64,000 nucleotides of DNA from Carnegiea gigantea. Lineage: Eukaryota > Streptophyta > Magnoliopsida > Caryophyllales > Cactaceae. Positions 20,649 to 29,749 of this stretch are shown piece by piece. The position numbers and the translations under genes were made by a program. The notes under the pieces were generated by a model that worked only from the letters and a program-made list of their open reading frames with translations, searched no databases and had not been told where the DNA came from. Each line of letters begins with the position of its first letter. The first letter of the stretch is position 1. The stretch lies in contig JAKOGI010001977.1 in the NCBI GenBank assembly GCA_029747015.1, forward strand, positions 62,001 to 126,000, given 5' to 3'.

Positions 20649-21770
20649 TGATGTAGATGTGGGTGGTAAGTGAACCAAATCAACTCAAACTCAAACTAAA
20701 CAAGAATCAACCAAAGAAAAGTGAATATGGTGGAAGATAGTTTGAGATGGTTTGAAGAATAATAACAAAAAGAACAAGGATAAACAAGACCTTGTAATTA
20801 AGATAATCCTTCACGGAGCCACTCAATGACTTGATCTTGGGCTAATTCTCTTGTCTTAACCAAGGAATCACTCCAATTGGAAAAGGAAGAGAACCTAGAA
20901 CACCACTTGAATGAGCCAAATTCAAGATATAGAACTAGGAATTTTGAGACACAAATGAGAATCACTCTCAAAGGTGCTTGTATTACTTTGGAAATCTCTT
21001 ACAATGCTGAATGATTAGCTTCACATGCCCCTCCCCTTTTATAGACTCAGCAAAAGACAATCAAAAGACTCAAATAACTCCTAACAATTAAAACTAGCTA
21101 ATGAAAAGTCTAAGAAAAATGAAAAGACACATCATAAAAGGGGGTGGGGGAGGTTACAAGGAATATTCTAGGATTTTTGCAGCTGATTACATCAATCTAG
21201 AAGCATCTAAAACGTGCACAATATCAGCCACACAAATATATGTAACCTAAGACTCTTCATATTCCCAGCATTAATCCTTGCAACTGCCTCAACTTCAACA
21301 GAGCATAACTTCCAGAATACTCGGCCAAATCACGCGTTCTTGGGCTTGTTAGAAAGCCCTGGAAGTCTATTTTCCAGAATGGGCTCATTTGCTCAATTTG
21401 GATAAGCGGTTTGAAAGTTATGGCCCAAACAATGCACCTATCTCAGACTGGACTGGATCAGCATAACGTATCTTTGAGTGATATTTTGCCCAATCAAATG
21501 ATGTCCAAATTAAATAAAATTGGGCTTATTTTAAAGCTGACATCTTAAGCTTCAAAACCATGTGGAGCCTCAAGTTGTGGGTCCACGTTAGGTAGGCCAA
21601 AAGTGCACACAAAAATCGGGAAATTTCTGGATGAAGGCGGCACTACCTCTTCGGGCATGAACGCCAATTTCCGGCAAAGTTTGGCAACTTCCTTGACCTC
21701 TTGAAGCTTGAGTGAATCCTCCTTGGGCTGAGCTTGATGGTCCTTGGGCTTCTCACGATGGTCTCCATCA
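20649..21770 (-). repeat. A1 3' LTR (1122 bp)
   Basis: Plus-strand TGATGTAGATG ... GTCTCCATCA. The sense start (21770 downward) carries the last 74 codons of the polyprotein. Confidence 0.95.
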
Positions 21771-24700
21771 TTCCCCCCGGGTAAGTGAAAGTTTGCCCTC
21801 AAACTAGGAAGGGGCTCATCATCGAAATAGGGGCTAAGATCGGAGACATTGAAGGTAGCCGAAACTCCATAATCTCCAGGTAGATCAACCTTGTATGCAT
21901 TGGGCCCAACCTTCTCAAGGATTTCAAATGGACCATCGGAACGCGGCATCAACTTAGATTTTCTCTTTGAAGGGAAACGCTCCTTCCTCATGTGAATCCA
22001 TACCAAATCTCCTGGTTGAAAATGTACCTCCTTGCGATGCTTGTTGGCGCTTTGCATGGCTCTTTCATTAGCCTTGGCAATGTTATCTCTAACTCTTGCA
22101 TGAAGATCTTGGATCTCCTTGGCTCTTTTTTCAGCTTCCCAACTAAATTTTGTGGGAGTTGGAATGGGAACAAGATCCAAGGGACTCTTGGGATTGTAGC
22201 CATACACAACTTGAAATGGAGAGAGTTGGGTCGACTTACTAGGCACTCGATTGAATGCAAACTCGGCATGTGGTAGCAACTCATCCCAATTCTTCAAATG
22301 CTTCTTCACTAGGACTCGAAGTAAGGTACCCAAAGTCCTATTAGTGACTTCAGTTTGGCCATCAGTTTGGGGATGACAAGTAGTGCTAAACTTGAGTTGA
22401 GTACCCAATTTGCGCCATAGAGTTAGCCAAAAATGACTAAGAAACTTGGAGTCCCGATCAGATACCATGCTCTTTGGAATGCCATGTAGTCTCACAATCT
22501 CCTTGAAGTAAAGATTAGCCACTTGAGTAGCATCATTAGTGGTGTGGCAAGGGATGAAATGCGCCATCTTGGAGAATCGATCCACAACCACCATAATGGA
22601 GTCTTTGTTCCTTTGGGTTCTAGGCAAACCCGTGATAAAATCCAGGCTAATATCTTCCCAAGGGGCTTGAGGAATGGGGAGTGGAGAATACAATCCTTGG
22701 GGCAAAGAATGGCTCTTAGCCATTTGACAAGTAGAACATCTTTTGATGAAATGCTCTACATCTCTCGACATCTTAGGCCAATAGTAGTGTTCCTTCAACA
22801 TTGATCTAGTCTTCTCAACACCAAAATGGCCAGCTAGGGCTCCTCCATGCAGCTCTTGGATAAGCAGTTCACGAAATCCACATTGAGGTATACAAAGGCG
22901 TGAACCTTTGAATAGGAACCCATCTTCTAAGTGGAACAACCCATGGGGGTGTTTAAGACACTTCTCAAAAATGTCCTTGAAATCATCATCTTTTGGGTAC
23001 AAATCTTTAACAACTTCAAACCCAAGTACTTTAGTACTCAAAGTGGAGAGTAATAAGTACCTTCTTGACAATGCATCAGCTCCTTTGTTGAGAGTACCCG
23101 CCTTATGTTGGATAGTGAAGTGGAAGGACTGAAGATACTCTACCCATTTAGCATGTCTAGGGTTGAGCTTGTGTTGTCCTTGAATGTATTTGAGAGCTTC
23201 ATGGTCGGAATGAAGGATGAACTCACCTCCAACTAAGTAATGACGCCAATGCTCCAATGCTCTAATGATTGCATAAAACTCCTTGTCATAGGTGGAGTAC
23301 TTCTTCTTGGCATCGTTGAGCTTCTCACTAAAAAAGGCAATGGGTCTCCTCTCTTGAGATAGGAAAGCTCCAATTCCTACCCCGGATGCATCACATTCTA
23401 CTTCAAAGACTTTGGTAAAGTCAGGCAAGGCTAGAACGGGGGAACTAGTGAGCTTTTTCTTGATCTCTTCAAAGGCTTGTTGTGCTTGCTCATTCCATGA
23501 AAACTCTTTGCCTTTAATTACCTCGGTCATAGGAGCCACGATAGTGCTGAAATTTCTAATGAACCTCCGGTAAAATGAGGCTAGGCCATGAAAACTCCTT
23601 ACTTGAGTGACGGATGTAGGAGTTGGCCACTCTTGAATAGCCTTGATCTTGCTTTCATCAACTTGGAGGCCTTGGGCGAAAACAATGAAACCCAAGAATA
23701 CCACTTGAGGAGTGAAGAAAAAGCATTTCTCCATATTGCCATAAAGTTGTTCTTGTGAAAGAATCTCCAAAACTTGTTGCAAATGCTTGGCATGCTCCTC
23801 CTCGGTCTTGCTATAGACCAAGATATCATCAAAGTAAACGACAACACAAGTTCCAATGAGGGGCTTGAGAACTTGGTTCATGAGTCTCATAAAAGTGCTC
23901 GGGGCATTAGTAAGCCCGAATGGCATTACAAGCCACTCATATAAACCTCCTTTAGTCTTAAAGGCGGTTTTCCATTCATCACCTTCAAAAATACGAATCT
24001 GATAATAGCCACTTCTAAGATCAATCTTAGAAAAGATAGCGGCTCCATGTAATTCATCCAATAGATCTTCCAATCGGGGAATAGGAAACCGGTACTTGAT
24101 AGTGATCTTGTTTATTGCCCGGCTATCAACACACATACGCATGCTACCATCCTTCTTAGGAACAAGGAGGGCGGGCACGGCACATGGGCTTAGACTTTCC
24201 CGAATTAACCCCTTGGACAAGAGATCATCCACTTGTCTTTGGACTTCTTGAGTTTCGCTTGGAGACATCCGGTATGCCGGCTTGTTTGGAAGTACGGATC
24301 CGGGAACGAGGTCTATCATGTGTTGGATAGATCTTGGAGGGGGAAGGCCATGTGGAATTTCTTGTGGAAAAACATGGTGATAGGCTTGTAGAAGAGGGGT
24401 GAGTAGTGGATGTGAGGGGGATGATGGCTTAGACTCTTCTTGTAAAAGTATCAAGTCTTTAAAAGACTCATACTCATGGTGCTCAGATTTGAGAAGAGTA
24501 GTAAAGAAGAATTCCAAATGAGGATTGTCTTTTGGCTTAGAGGGGGAAGGACTTTTGAGAGGGGTAAGAGTGATTTTCTTACGGTCCTTGAGAAAAAAGT
24601 AAGTGTTCATCCGGCCATCATGGATGACACTTCTATCAAAAAGCCATGGTCTACCCAATAATATATGGCAAGCATCCATGGGGACTATATCACACCAAAT

Positions 24701-26083
24701 CTCATCTTTATAGTTTTTCCCAATTGAAAGGGAAACAAGACAACGGTGAGTAATTTGCAAACCTTTGCCTTGATTCAACCATTGTATGGTGTAGGGATTT
24801 GGACGAGGAGAGACTTGCAGCTTGAGTTTGTCCACCATAGTCTTTGAGGCAACGTTAGCACAACTACCTCCATCAATGATAAGGGAACAAACCTTGTCTC
24901 CTACGGTACACCTGGTGTGAAAAATGGCTTCTCTTTGCTCCATGTCCTTTTGAGTGGCAATTCCACTCAAGGCCCGGCGGATAACAAGCAACTCTCCTTC
25001 ATCGGGGCCTTCCTCAACTTCTTCCAAACTTCCTTCTTCAAAGTGCTCTCCTTCTTCTTCATCATAGGCATGTTCATCACATGCTTCTTGGTACTCCGCT
25101 AGGGAAACAATCCTCCTGTTTGGACACTCAGATGCATAGTATCCCATGCCTTGACACCGAAAGCAACGAACCTTGTCCTTTGATTTGGGCTCTTGTGTGG
25201 AGGGTTTTGGAGGGGTTGGAGTGGTGTTTTTGGTTTGTGGAGGTGGGGGATTTTGTGGACGAGGAGGGTAGTACGGAGGCTTTTGTGTGGGGTAAGAACG
25301 AGAGAGAGGCTTGGAAAGGGCACTCTTTCCCTTTGATTTCTTTTGTTGCTCTACCTTGTAGGCTAGAGAACTCAAGTCATCTAGGGATGAATAGGGTTGC
25401 AACTCAATTACATGAGCAATGGACTCATCAAGACCGGTCAAGTATCTTACCAAGGTTTGTGAGTCGTCTTCTCTCAAATCGCATTTGAGTAGGAGTTGTT
25501 CAAACTCCCGAGTGTATTCTTCCACACTCTTGGATCCTTGCTTGAGTCGATGGAGCTTGAGATAATTGTCTTGCACATAGTGAGAGGGAAGAAACTTGGC
25601 CTTGAGTTTTTCTTTCATTTTGGCCCAAGTTCTGATTTTCCCTTTCCCGTTTCTTGCTCTTTTCGCTCCAAGGTTAGCCCACCAGATTGAAGCATATTTT
25701 CTGAGTTTAAGGGCTACAAGCTTTACCTTCTTATCTTCCGGGATGTCCTCATATTCAAAGATCCTCTCAATGGTGTGCAACCAATCGAGAAATAAGTCCG
25801 GATCAAGTTGGCCTTCAAATTCGGGGATGTCAATTCGGACACCACCAATATTTCCTCCTTGCCTTCGTCTCCTTGGGGGTTCCTCATCACTTGAATTGGC
25901 ATGGGAGTGATGGACTTCCTCTTCAGATTCAACCACCGGTTCATGAGGATGAGAGGGAGTGGGGCTATGAACCCACCTTCTTTTCTCCTCCAAAAGTTGC
26001 CCAAGTTGAGTTCGAAGATAAGTGAGTTGTGCTTCTAACTCTTCCACACGTGCTTGGTCGCTTCTTGTGGACTTTGTAGACAT
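21545..26083 (-). CDS. A1 Gag-Pol polyprotein, intact frame (1512 aa)
   Basis: Supplies capsid, protease, reverse transcriptase/RNase H and integrase for copy-and-paste transposition. The start at 26083 (MSTKST) matches A2; an in-frame ATG 21 codons upstream lies in the leader. Coiled coil ~10-37, Gag core ~80-250, knuckle ~307-320 (CFRCQGMGYYASEC, where the His is Tyr315). Retropepsin has Asp404 in IIDGGSC, and RT has YFDD with Asp752-Asp753. RNase H has Asp898 in CDAS. Integrase has His1079, His1086, Cys1116, Cys1119 and the D1148-D1209-E1245 triad with 35 residues between the last two. A GPF-type module follows ([17 protein letters not shown]). The final 74 residues are encoded inside the 3' LTR and show no canonical chromodomain. 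The frame has no stop or shift. The knuckle His-to-Tyr change may weaken RNA packaging. Confidence 0.93.
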   Translation of the reverse strand: MSTKSTRSDQARVEELEAQLTYLRTQLGQLLEEKRRWVHSPTPSHPHEPVVESEEEVHHSHANSSDEEPPRRRRQGGNIGGVRIDIPEFEGQLDPDLFLDWLHTIERIFEYEDIPEDKKVKLVALKLRKYASIWWANLGAKRARNGKGKIRTWAKMKEKLKAKFLPSHYVQDNYLKLHRLKQGSKSVEEYTREFEQLLLKCDLREDDSQTLVRYLTGLDESIAHVIELQPYSSLDDLSSLAYKVEQQKKSKGKSALSKPLSRSYPTQKPPYYPPRPQNPPPPQTKNTTPTPPKPSTQEPKSKDKVRCFRCQGMGYYASECPNRRIVSLAEYQEACDEHAYDEEEGEHFEEGSLEEVEEGPDEGELLVIRRALSGIATQKDMEQREAIFHTRCTVGDKVCSLIIDGGSCANVASKTMVDKLKLQVSPRPNPYTIQWLNQGKGLQITHRCLVSLSIGKNYKDEIWCDIVPMDACHILLGRPWLFDRSVIHDGRMNTYFFLKDRKKITLTPLKSPSPSKPKDNPHLEFFFTTLLKSEHHEYESFKDLILLQEESKPSSPSHPLLTPLLQAYHHVFPQEIPHGLPPPRSIQHMIDLVPGSVLPNKPAYRMSPSETQEVQRQVDDLLSKGLIRESLSPCAVPALLVPKKDGSMRMCVDSRAINKITIKYRFPIPRLEDLLDELHGAAIFSKIDLRSGYYQIRIFEGDEWKTAFKTKGGLYEWLVMPFGLTNAPSTFMRLMNQVLKPLIGTCVVVYFDDILVYSKTEEEHAKHLQQVLEILSQEQLYGNMEKCFFFTPQVVFLGFIVFAQGLQVDESKIKAIQEWPTPTSVTQVRSFHGLASFYRRFIRNFSTIVAPMTEVIKGKEFSWNEQAQQAFEEIKKKLTSSPVLALPDFTKVFEVECDASGVGIGAFLSQERRPIAFFSEKLNDAKKKYSTYDKEFYAIIRALEHWRHYLVGGEFILHSDHEALKYIQGQHKLNPRHAKWVEYLQSFHFTIQHKAGTLNKGADALSRRYLLLSTLSTKVLGFEVVKDLYPKDDDFKDIFEKCLKHPHGLFHLEDGFLFKGSRLCIPQCGFRELLIQELHGGALAGHFGVEKTRSMLKEHYYWPKMSRDVEHFIKRCSTCQMAKSHSLPQGLYSPLPIPQAPWEDISLDFITGLPRTQRNKDSIMVVVDRFSKMAHFIPCHTTNDATQVANLYFKEIVRLHGIPKSMVSDRDSKFLSHFWLTLWRKLGTQLKFSTTCHPQTDGQTEVTNRTLGTLLRVLVKKHLKNWDELLPHAEFAFNRVPSKSTQLSPFQVVYGYNPKSPLDLVPIPTPTKFSWEAEKRAKEIQDLHARVRDNIAKANERAMQSANKHRKEVHFQPGDLVWIHMRKERFPSKRKSKLMPRSDGPFEILEKVGPNAYKVDLPGDYGVSATFNVSDLSPYFDDEPLPSLRANFHLPGGNDGDHREKPKDHQAQPKEDSLKLQEVKEVAKLCRKLAFMPEEVVPPSSRNFPIFVCTFGLPNVDPQLEAPHGFEA

Positions 26084-26124
26084 GTTGGAGATGCGTTGAA
26101 GGAAGAATATGCAGCAGGGAAAGT

Positions 26125-26312
26125 GGCACGGTCGTGCAAGGGGCACGGTCAGGCCGTGCTATGCTTCGGCTGAAGAAAATGCAGAAAAGTAGAGTGGCAC
26201 GGTCGTGCTTGGCGGCACGGGGGCACCGTGCTCCGTCTCGACTTGAAGATTCCTGGAAAAAGAATATGGCACGGTCGTGTGTTGTGGCACGGGGGCACCG
26301 TGCTGCTTCTCT
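26125..26312 (-). promoter_or_regulatory. Three GC hairpin modules in A1 leader
   Basis: On the plus strand: GGCACGGTCGTGC (26125-26137) with GGCACGGTCAGGCCGTGC (26142-26159), then two further pairs with GGCACGGGGGCACCGTGC up to about 26312. In sense each is a GCACGG-N5-CCGTGC stem followed by CACGACCGTGCC. They lie between PBS and gag. Confidence 0.75.
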
Positions 26313-26416
26313 GGTCTTCAAGACTTCGGATTGCCGGTTTGTGCCTCTTTTTTTTTTTTTTTGTATTTTGGCTTTTTGGGATGTGTTTGGGTATGATGTG
26401 GGTCACTTAAAAGCCT

Positions 26417-26430
26417 TGGCTCTGATACCA
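26417..26430 (-). other. A1 primer binding site
   Basis: Sense TGGTATCAGAGCCA, two bases after the 5' LTR end; complementary to initiator Met-tRNA. Confidence 0.92.
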
Positions 26431-26432
26431 AT

Positions 26433-27552
26433 TGATGTAGATGTGGGTGGTAAGTGAACCAAATCAACTCAAACTCAAACTAAACAAGAATCAACCAAAG
26501 AAAAGTGAATATGGTGGAAGATAGTTTGAGATGGTTTGAAGAATAATAACAAAAAGAACAAGGATAAACAAGACCTTGTAATTAAGATAATCCTTCACGG
26601 AGCCACTCAATGACTTGATCTTGGGCTAATTCTCTTGTCTTAACCAAGGAATCACTCCAATTGGAAAAGGAAGAGAACCTAGAACACCACTTGAATGAGC
26701 CAAATTCAAGATATAGAACTAGGAATTTGAGACACAAATGAGAATCACTCTCAAAGGTGCTTGTATTACTTTGGAAATCTCTTACAATGCTGAATGATTA
26801 GCTTCACATGCCCCTCCCCTTTTATAGACTCAGCAAAAGACAATAAAAAGACTCAAATAACTCCTAACAATTAAAACTAGCTAATGAAAAGTCTAAGAAA
26901 AATGAAAAGACACATCATAAAAGGGGGTGGGGTAGGTTACAAGGAATATTCTAGGATTTTTGCAGCTGATTACATCAATCTAGAAGCATCTAAAACGTGC
27001 ACAATATCAGCCACACAAATATATGTACCCTAAGACTCTTCATATTCCCAGCATTAATCCTTGCAACTGCCTCAACTTCAACAGAGCATAACTTCCAGAA
27101 TACTCGGCCAATCACGCGTTCTTGGGCTTTTTAGAAAGCCCTGGAAGTCTATTTTCCAGAATGGGCTCATTTGCTCAATTTGGATAAGCGTTTTGAAAGT
27201 TATGGCCCAAACAATGCACCTATCTCAGACTGGACTGGATCAGCACAACGTATCTTTGAGTGATATTTTGCCCAATCAAATGATGTCCAAATTAAATAAA
27301 ATTGGGCTTATTTTAAGGCTGACATCTTAAGCTTCAAAACCATGTGGAGCCTCAAGTTGTGGGTCCACGTTAGGTAGGCCAAAAGTGCACACAAAAATCG
27401 GGAAATTTCTGGATGAAGGCGGCCCTACCTCTTCGGGCATGAACGCCAATTTCCGGCAAAGTTTGGCAACTTCCTTGACCTCTTGAAGCTTGAGTGAATC
27501 CTCCTTGGGCTGAGCTTGATGGTCCTTGGGCTTCTCACGATGGTCTCCATCA
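26433..27552 (-). repeat. A1 5' LTR (1120 bp)
   Basis: Sense starts TGATGGAGACCATC and ends CATCTACATCA. TATA (sense TATAAAA) is at 26820-26826, followed by GGGGAGGGG. A stem CTTGAAT / ATTCAAG (26690-26710) lies downstream of it. Near-identical to 20649-21770. Confidence 0.95.
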
Positions 27553-27557
27553 GGGGA

Positions 27558-28850
27558 GCCCTAGCCGGCCATTTTGGAGTTGAGAAGACATGCTCTATGC
27601 TCAAGGAACATTACTTTTGGCCCAAGATGTCAAGAGATGTGGAGCACTTCATCAAAAGATGCTCTACTTGCCAACTTGCTAAGGATCACATACGGCCTCA
27701 AGGTCTTTACACCCCATTGCCGGTTCCTCAAGGGCCTTGGGAAGATGTTAGCTTGGACTTCATCACGGGGTTACCAAGGACTCAAAGGCACAAAGACTCT
27801 ATCATGGTAGTGGTTGATAGATTCTCCAAGATGGCCCACTTTATAGCATGTCACACCACCTTTGATGCTTCACAAGTGGCCAATCTTTACTTCAAAGAGA
27901 TTGTGCGGTTACATGGAATACCAAGGAGTATGGTGTCCAATCGTGACACTAAGTTCTTGAGTCATTTTTGGCTCACATTATGGAGAAAGCTTGGTACTCA
28001 CCTCAAATTCAGCACCTCATGCCATCCCCAAACGGACGGCCAAACCGAGGTAACAAACCGCACCTTGGGCACATTACTTCGGGTCTTGGTGAAGAAGAAC
28101 ATTAAAAGTTGGGATGAACTACTTTGCCATGCGGAGTTTGCATTCAACCGAGCCCCAAGCAAGGCCACGGGTCTCTCACCCTTCCAAGTTGTGTATGGCA
28201 ACAACCCACGGACTCCCCTTGATCTTGGTCCTATTCCTAATCCCACTAAATTTAGTTGGGAAGCCGAGAAGAGAGCAAAGGAGGTCCAAGAGCTTCATGC
28301 TAAGGTGAGAGAAAGGATTGAAAAGTTCAATGAGCGAGCTAAGTTCTATGCCAACATGAAGAGGAGAGAAGCTCATTTTCAACCCGGGGACCTAGTATGG
28401 GTCCATTTAAGGAAAGAAAGATTCCCAAGCAAGCGAAAATCCAAGCTATTACCAAGATCGGATGGGCCATTTGAAGTCCTTGAGAAAATTGGCCCAAACG
28501 CATACAAGATAGACCTCCTCGGAGACTATGGGGTGTCCGCCACTTTCAATGTGGCTGATTTAAGCCCATACTATGATGAAGAAGAAGAATTACCGAGTTT
28601 GAGGTCAAACTCCATTCAAGCTGGGGGGAATGATGGGGACCATCATGACCAAACTCCAAATGCACAGCCAGCAACTCCACACACCCCCTCAAGCCCCAAG
28701 GAAGTCAAGAACATCCATGCCTTGGTCAAGGAAGTCATAGAACACTCGGACAGCACATGGGCAGATTCAACTGGAAATTGGCCCGGTTTTGTGCATCTTT
28801 TGGGACTTGAAGGTGAGGGGATGAATGACTGCCTTCCCCCCTCTCTTTAA
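27558..28850 (+). pseudogene. E1 pol, 3' part (integrase and LTR-encoded tail)
   Basis: Continues E1 integrase after the A1 insertion: zinc-finger end (ALAGHFGVEKT ... CSTCQLAKD), catalytic core ([37 protein letters not shown]), then the GPF module (RSDGPFEVLEKIGPNAYKIDL). The usual SDRD is SNRD here, so the second catalytic Asp is changed to Asn (codon AAT). The frame stays open to 28850, about 220 nt inside the 3' LTR, ending near PGFVHLLG and a short hydrophilic extension. With the upstream TAA and the Asp loss, E1 is not an active integrase source. Confidence 0.88.
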
Positions 28851-29749
28851 GTTTAAGATGTTAGGAATCCAATAAAACAAGTTTCAAAGGATTTGGAGGT
28901 CGTTTGGTTAGTCAATCAGCAAGATCTTTCCAAGTGCGCAGGCTGGGCGCCAAAACAGCAGCATCCGAATTAAGGGGGAAATTGGCCCACCAACTTAAGT
29001 CCACTCTTTCTGAAATTTTGCAGCATGAAAGGGGACATAAATATTTATCAAGTCAAGGGTTCAAATCCCATCCAAAGCAACCCCTTGTGTTGGTTTTACC
29101 CAGCCAAAAGGACACACAAAATACCCCTTTAACCGGTTTCTTCCTAGCCGGTACAAGTGGGCTGATTTCTTGGGTGTTGCTTCATCCACTTGCTGAGTTG
29201 ATTGTTTTTGCTGCATTTTAGGACCTTTGTAAGCTCGACACATCATTTGGGAGGCATCATGGCCCCTAATGAAGTAGATTAAGCTAGTGGTGAGGTGTTA
29301 AGCTAGATGAGTGATGGATGTAATGTGTTTCCCTCTCCCAAATGTACTTGGCTTGGGTTTTGCTGCATAGGAAGGCGGGGAAACTAGGCCATCCTTGCTT
29401 AAAACCAGATGGCCCCTCATTTTGTAAGACAACTTGAATGAAATGCATTTTTGAGTTCTCAAACTCTCTCCACAAAAACACCTAGTGTTATATCTTGAGT
29501 TTGGCAACTCAAGTGGGTCTCTAGGTCTCTTTCTCTCAACTAGAAGGTGATTAAATTCTGTAACTAGTTGATGCAAAGAGATTGCCCAAGTGTTCTCCAA
29601 GGGTGGCTCTTCGGATTATCCCTTGAAAGGTCACTTGACTATCCAAACCCTTGATTTTCTACTCCATTGTTGTTCTTCCTTCTTCTTGCCTTAAATTCCA
29701 CTTTGAGGTTAAGTTGTGAGTGGTTCCTTCTCCTTACAACCTTCCATCA
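28631..29749 (+). repeat. E1 3' LTR (1119 bp)
   Basis: Starts TGATGGGGACCATCATG and ends ACAACCTTCCATCA. Stems are CTTGAGTT / AACTCAAG (29493-29512, loop TGGC) and CAACTAG / CTAGTTG (29537-29570). Closely similar to the E2 LTR (36520-37641). Confidence 0.92.

Larger units (their letters stand above)
20649..27552 (-). mobile_element. A1: complete, young Ty3/gypsy (CRM-like) element
   Basis: A 6904-bp minus-strand element with both LTRs (20649-21770 and 26433-27552), PBS (26417-26430), leader, an unbroken gag-pol frame and a PPT (sense CGGGGGGAA, 21771-21779). It is flanked by a perfect 5-bp TSD GGGGA (20644-20648 and 27553-27557). By eye the two LTRs differ at about ten positions in ~1120, including two single-base indels, so the insertion is recent relative to its neighbours. 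Confidence 0.95.
17084..29749 (+). mobile_element. E1 element with A1 nested inside
   Basis: A plus-strand Ty3/gypsy element: PBS, hairpin-rich leader, gag-pol interrupted at 20648/27558 by A1, a PPT (GGGGGGAA, ending 28630) and a 3' LTR (28631-29749). Removing A1 and one TSD rejoins integrase in frame (L-H-G-G | A-L-A-G-H). The 5' LTR position is taken by the mosaic LTR. The right end abuts E2 without a recognisable TSD. Confidence 0.88.

Noticed and set aside
21545..21770. Canonical chromodomain at the A1 C-terminus
   Set aside because: I could not find the aromatic cage pattern of a chromodomain in the tail; a CRM-type motif is the better comparison.
26134..26457. Frames across the GC hairpin leader on both strands of A and B elements
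   Set aside because: The GC-rich palindromes lack stops in several frames at once; the leader structure explains the openness.
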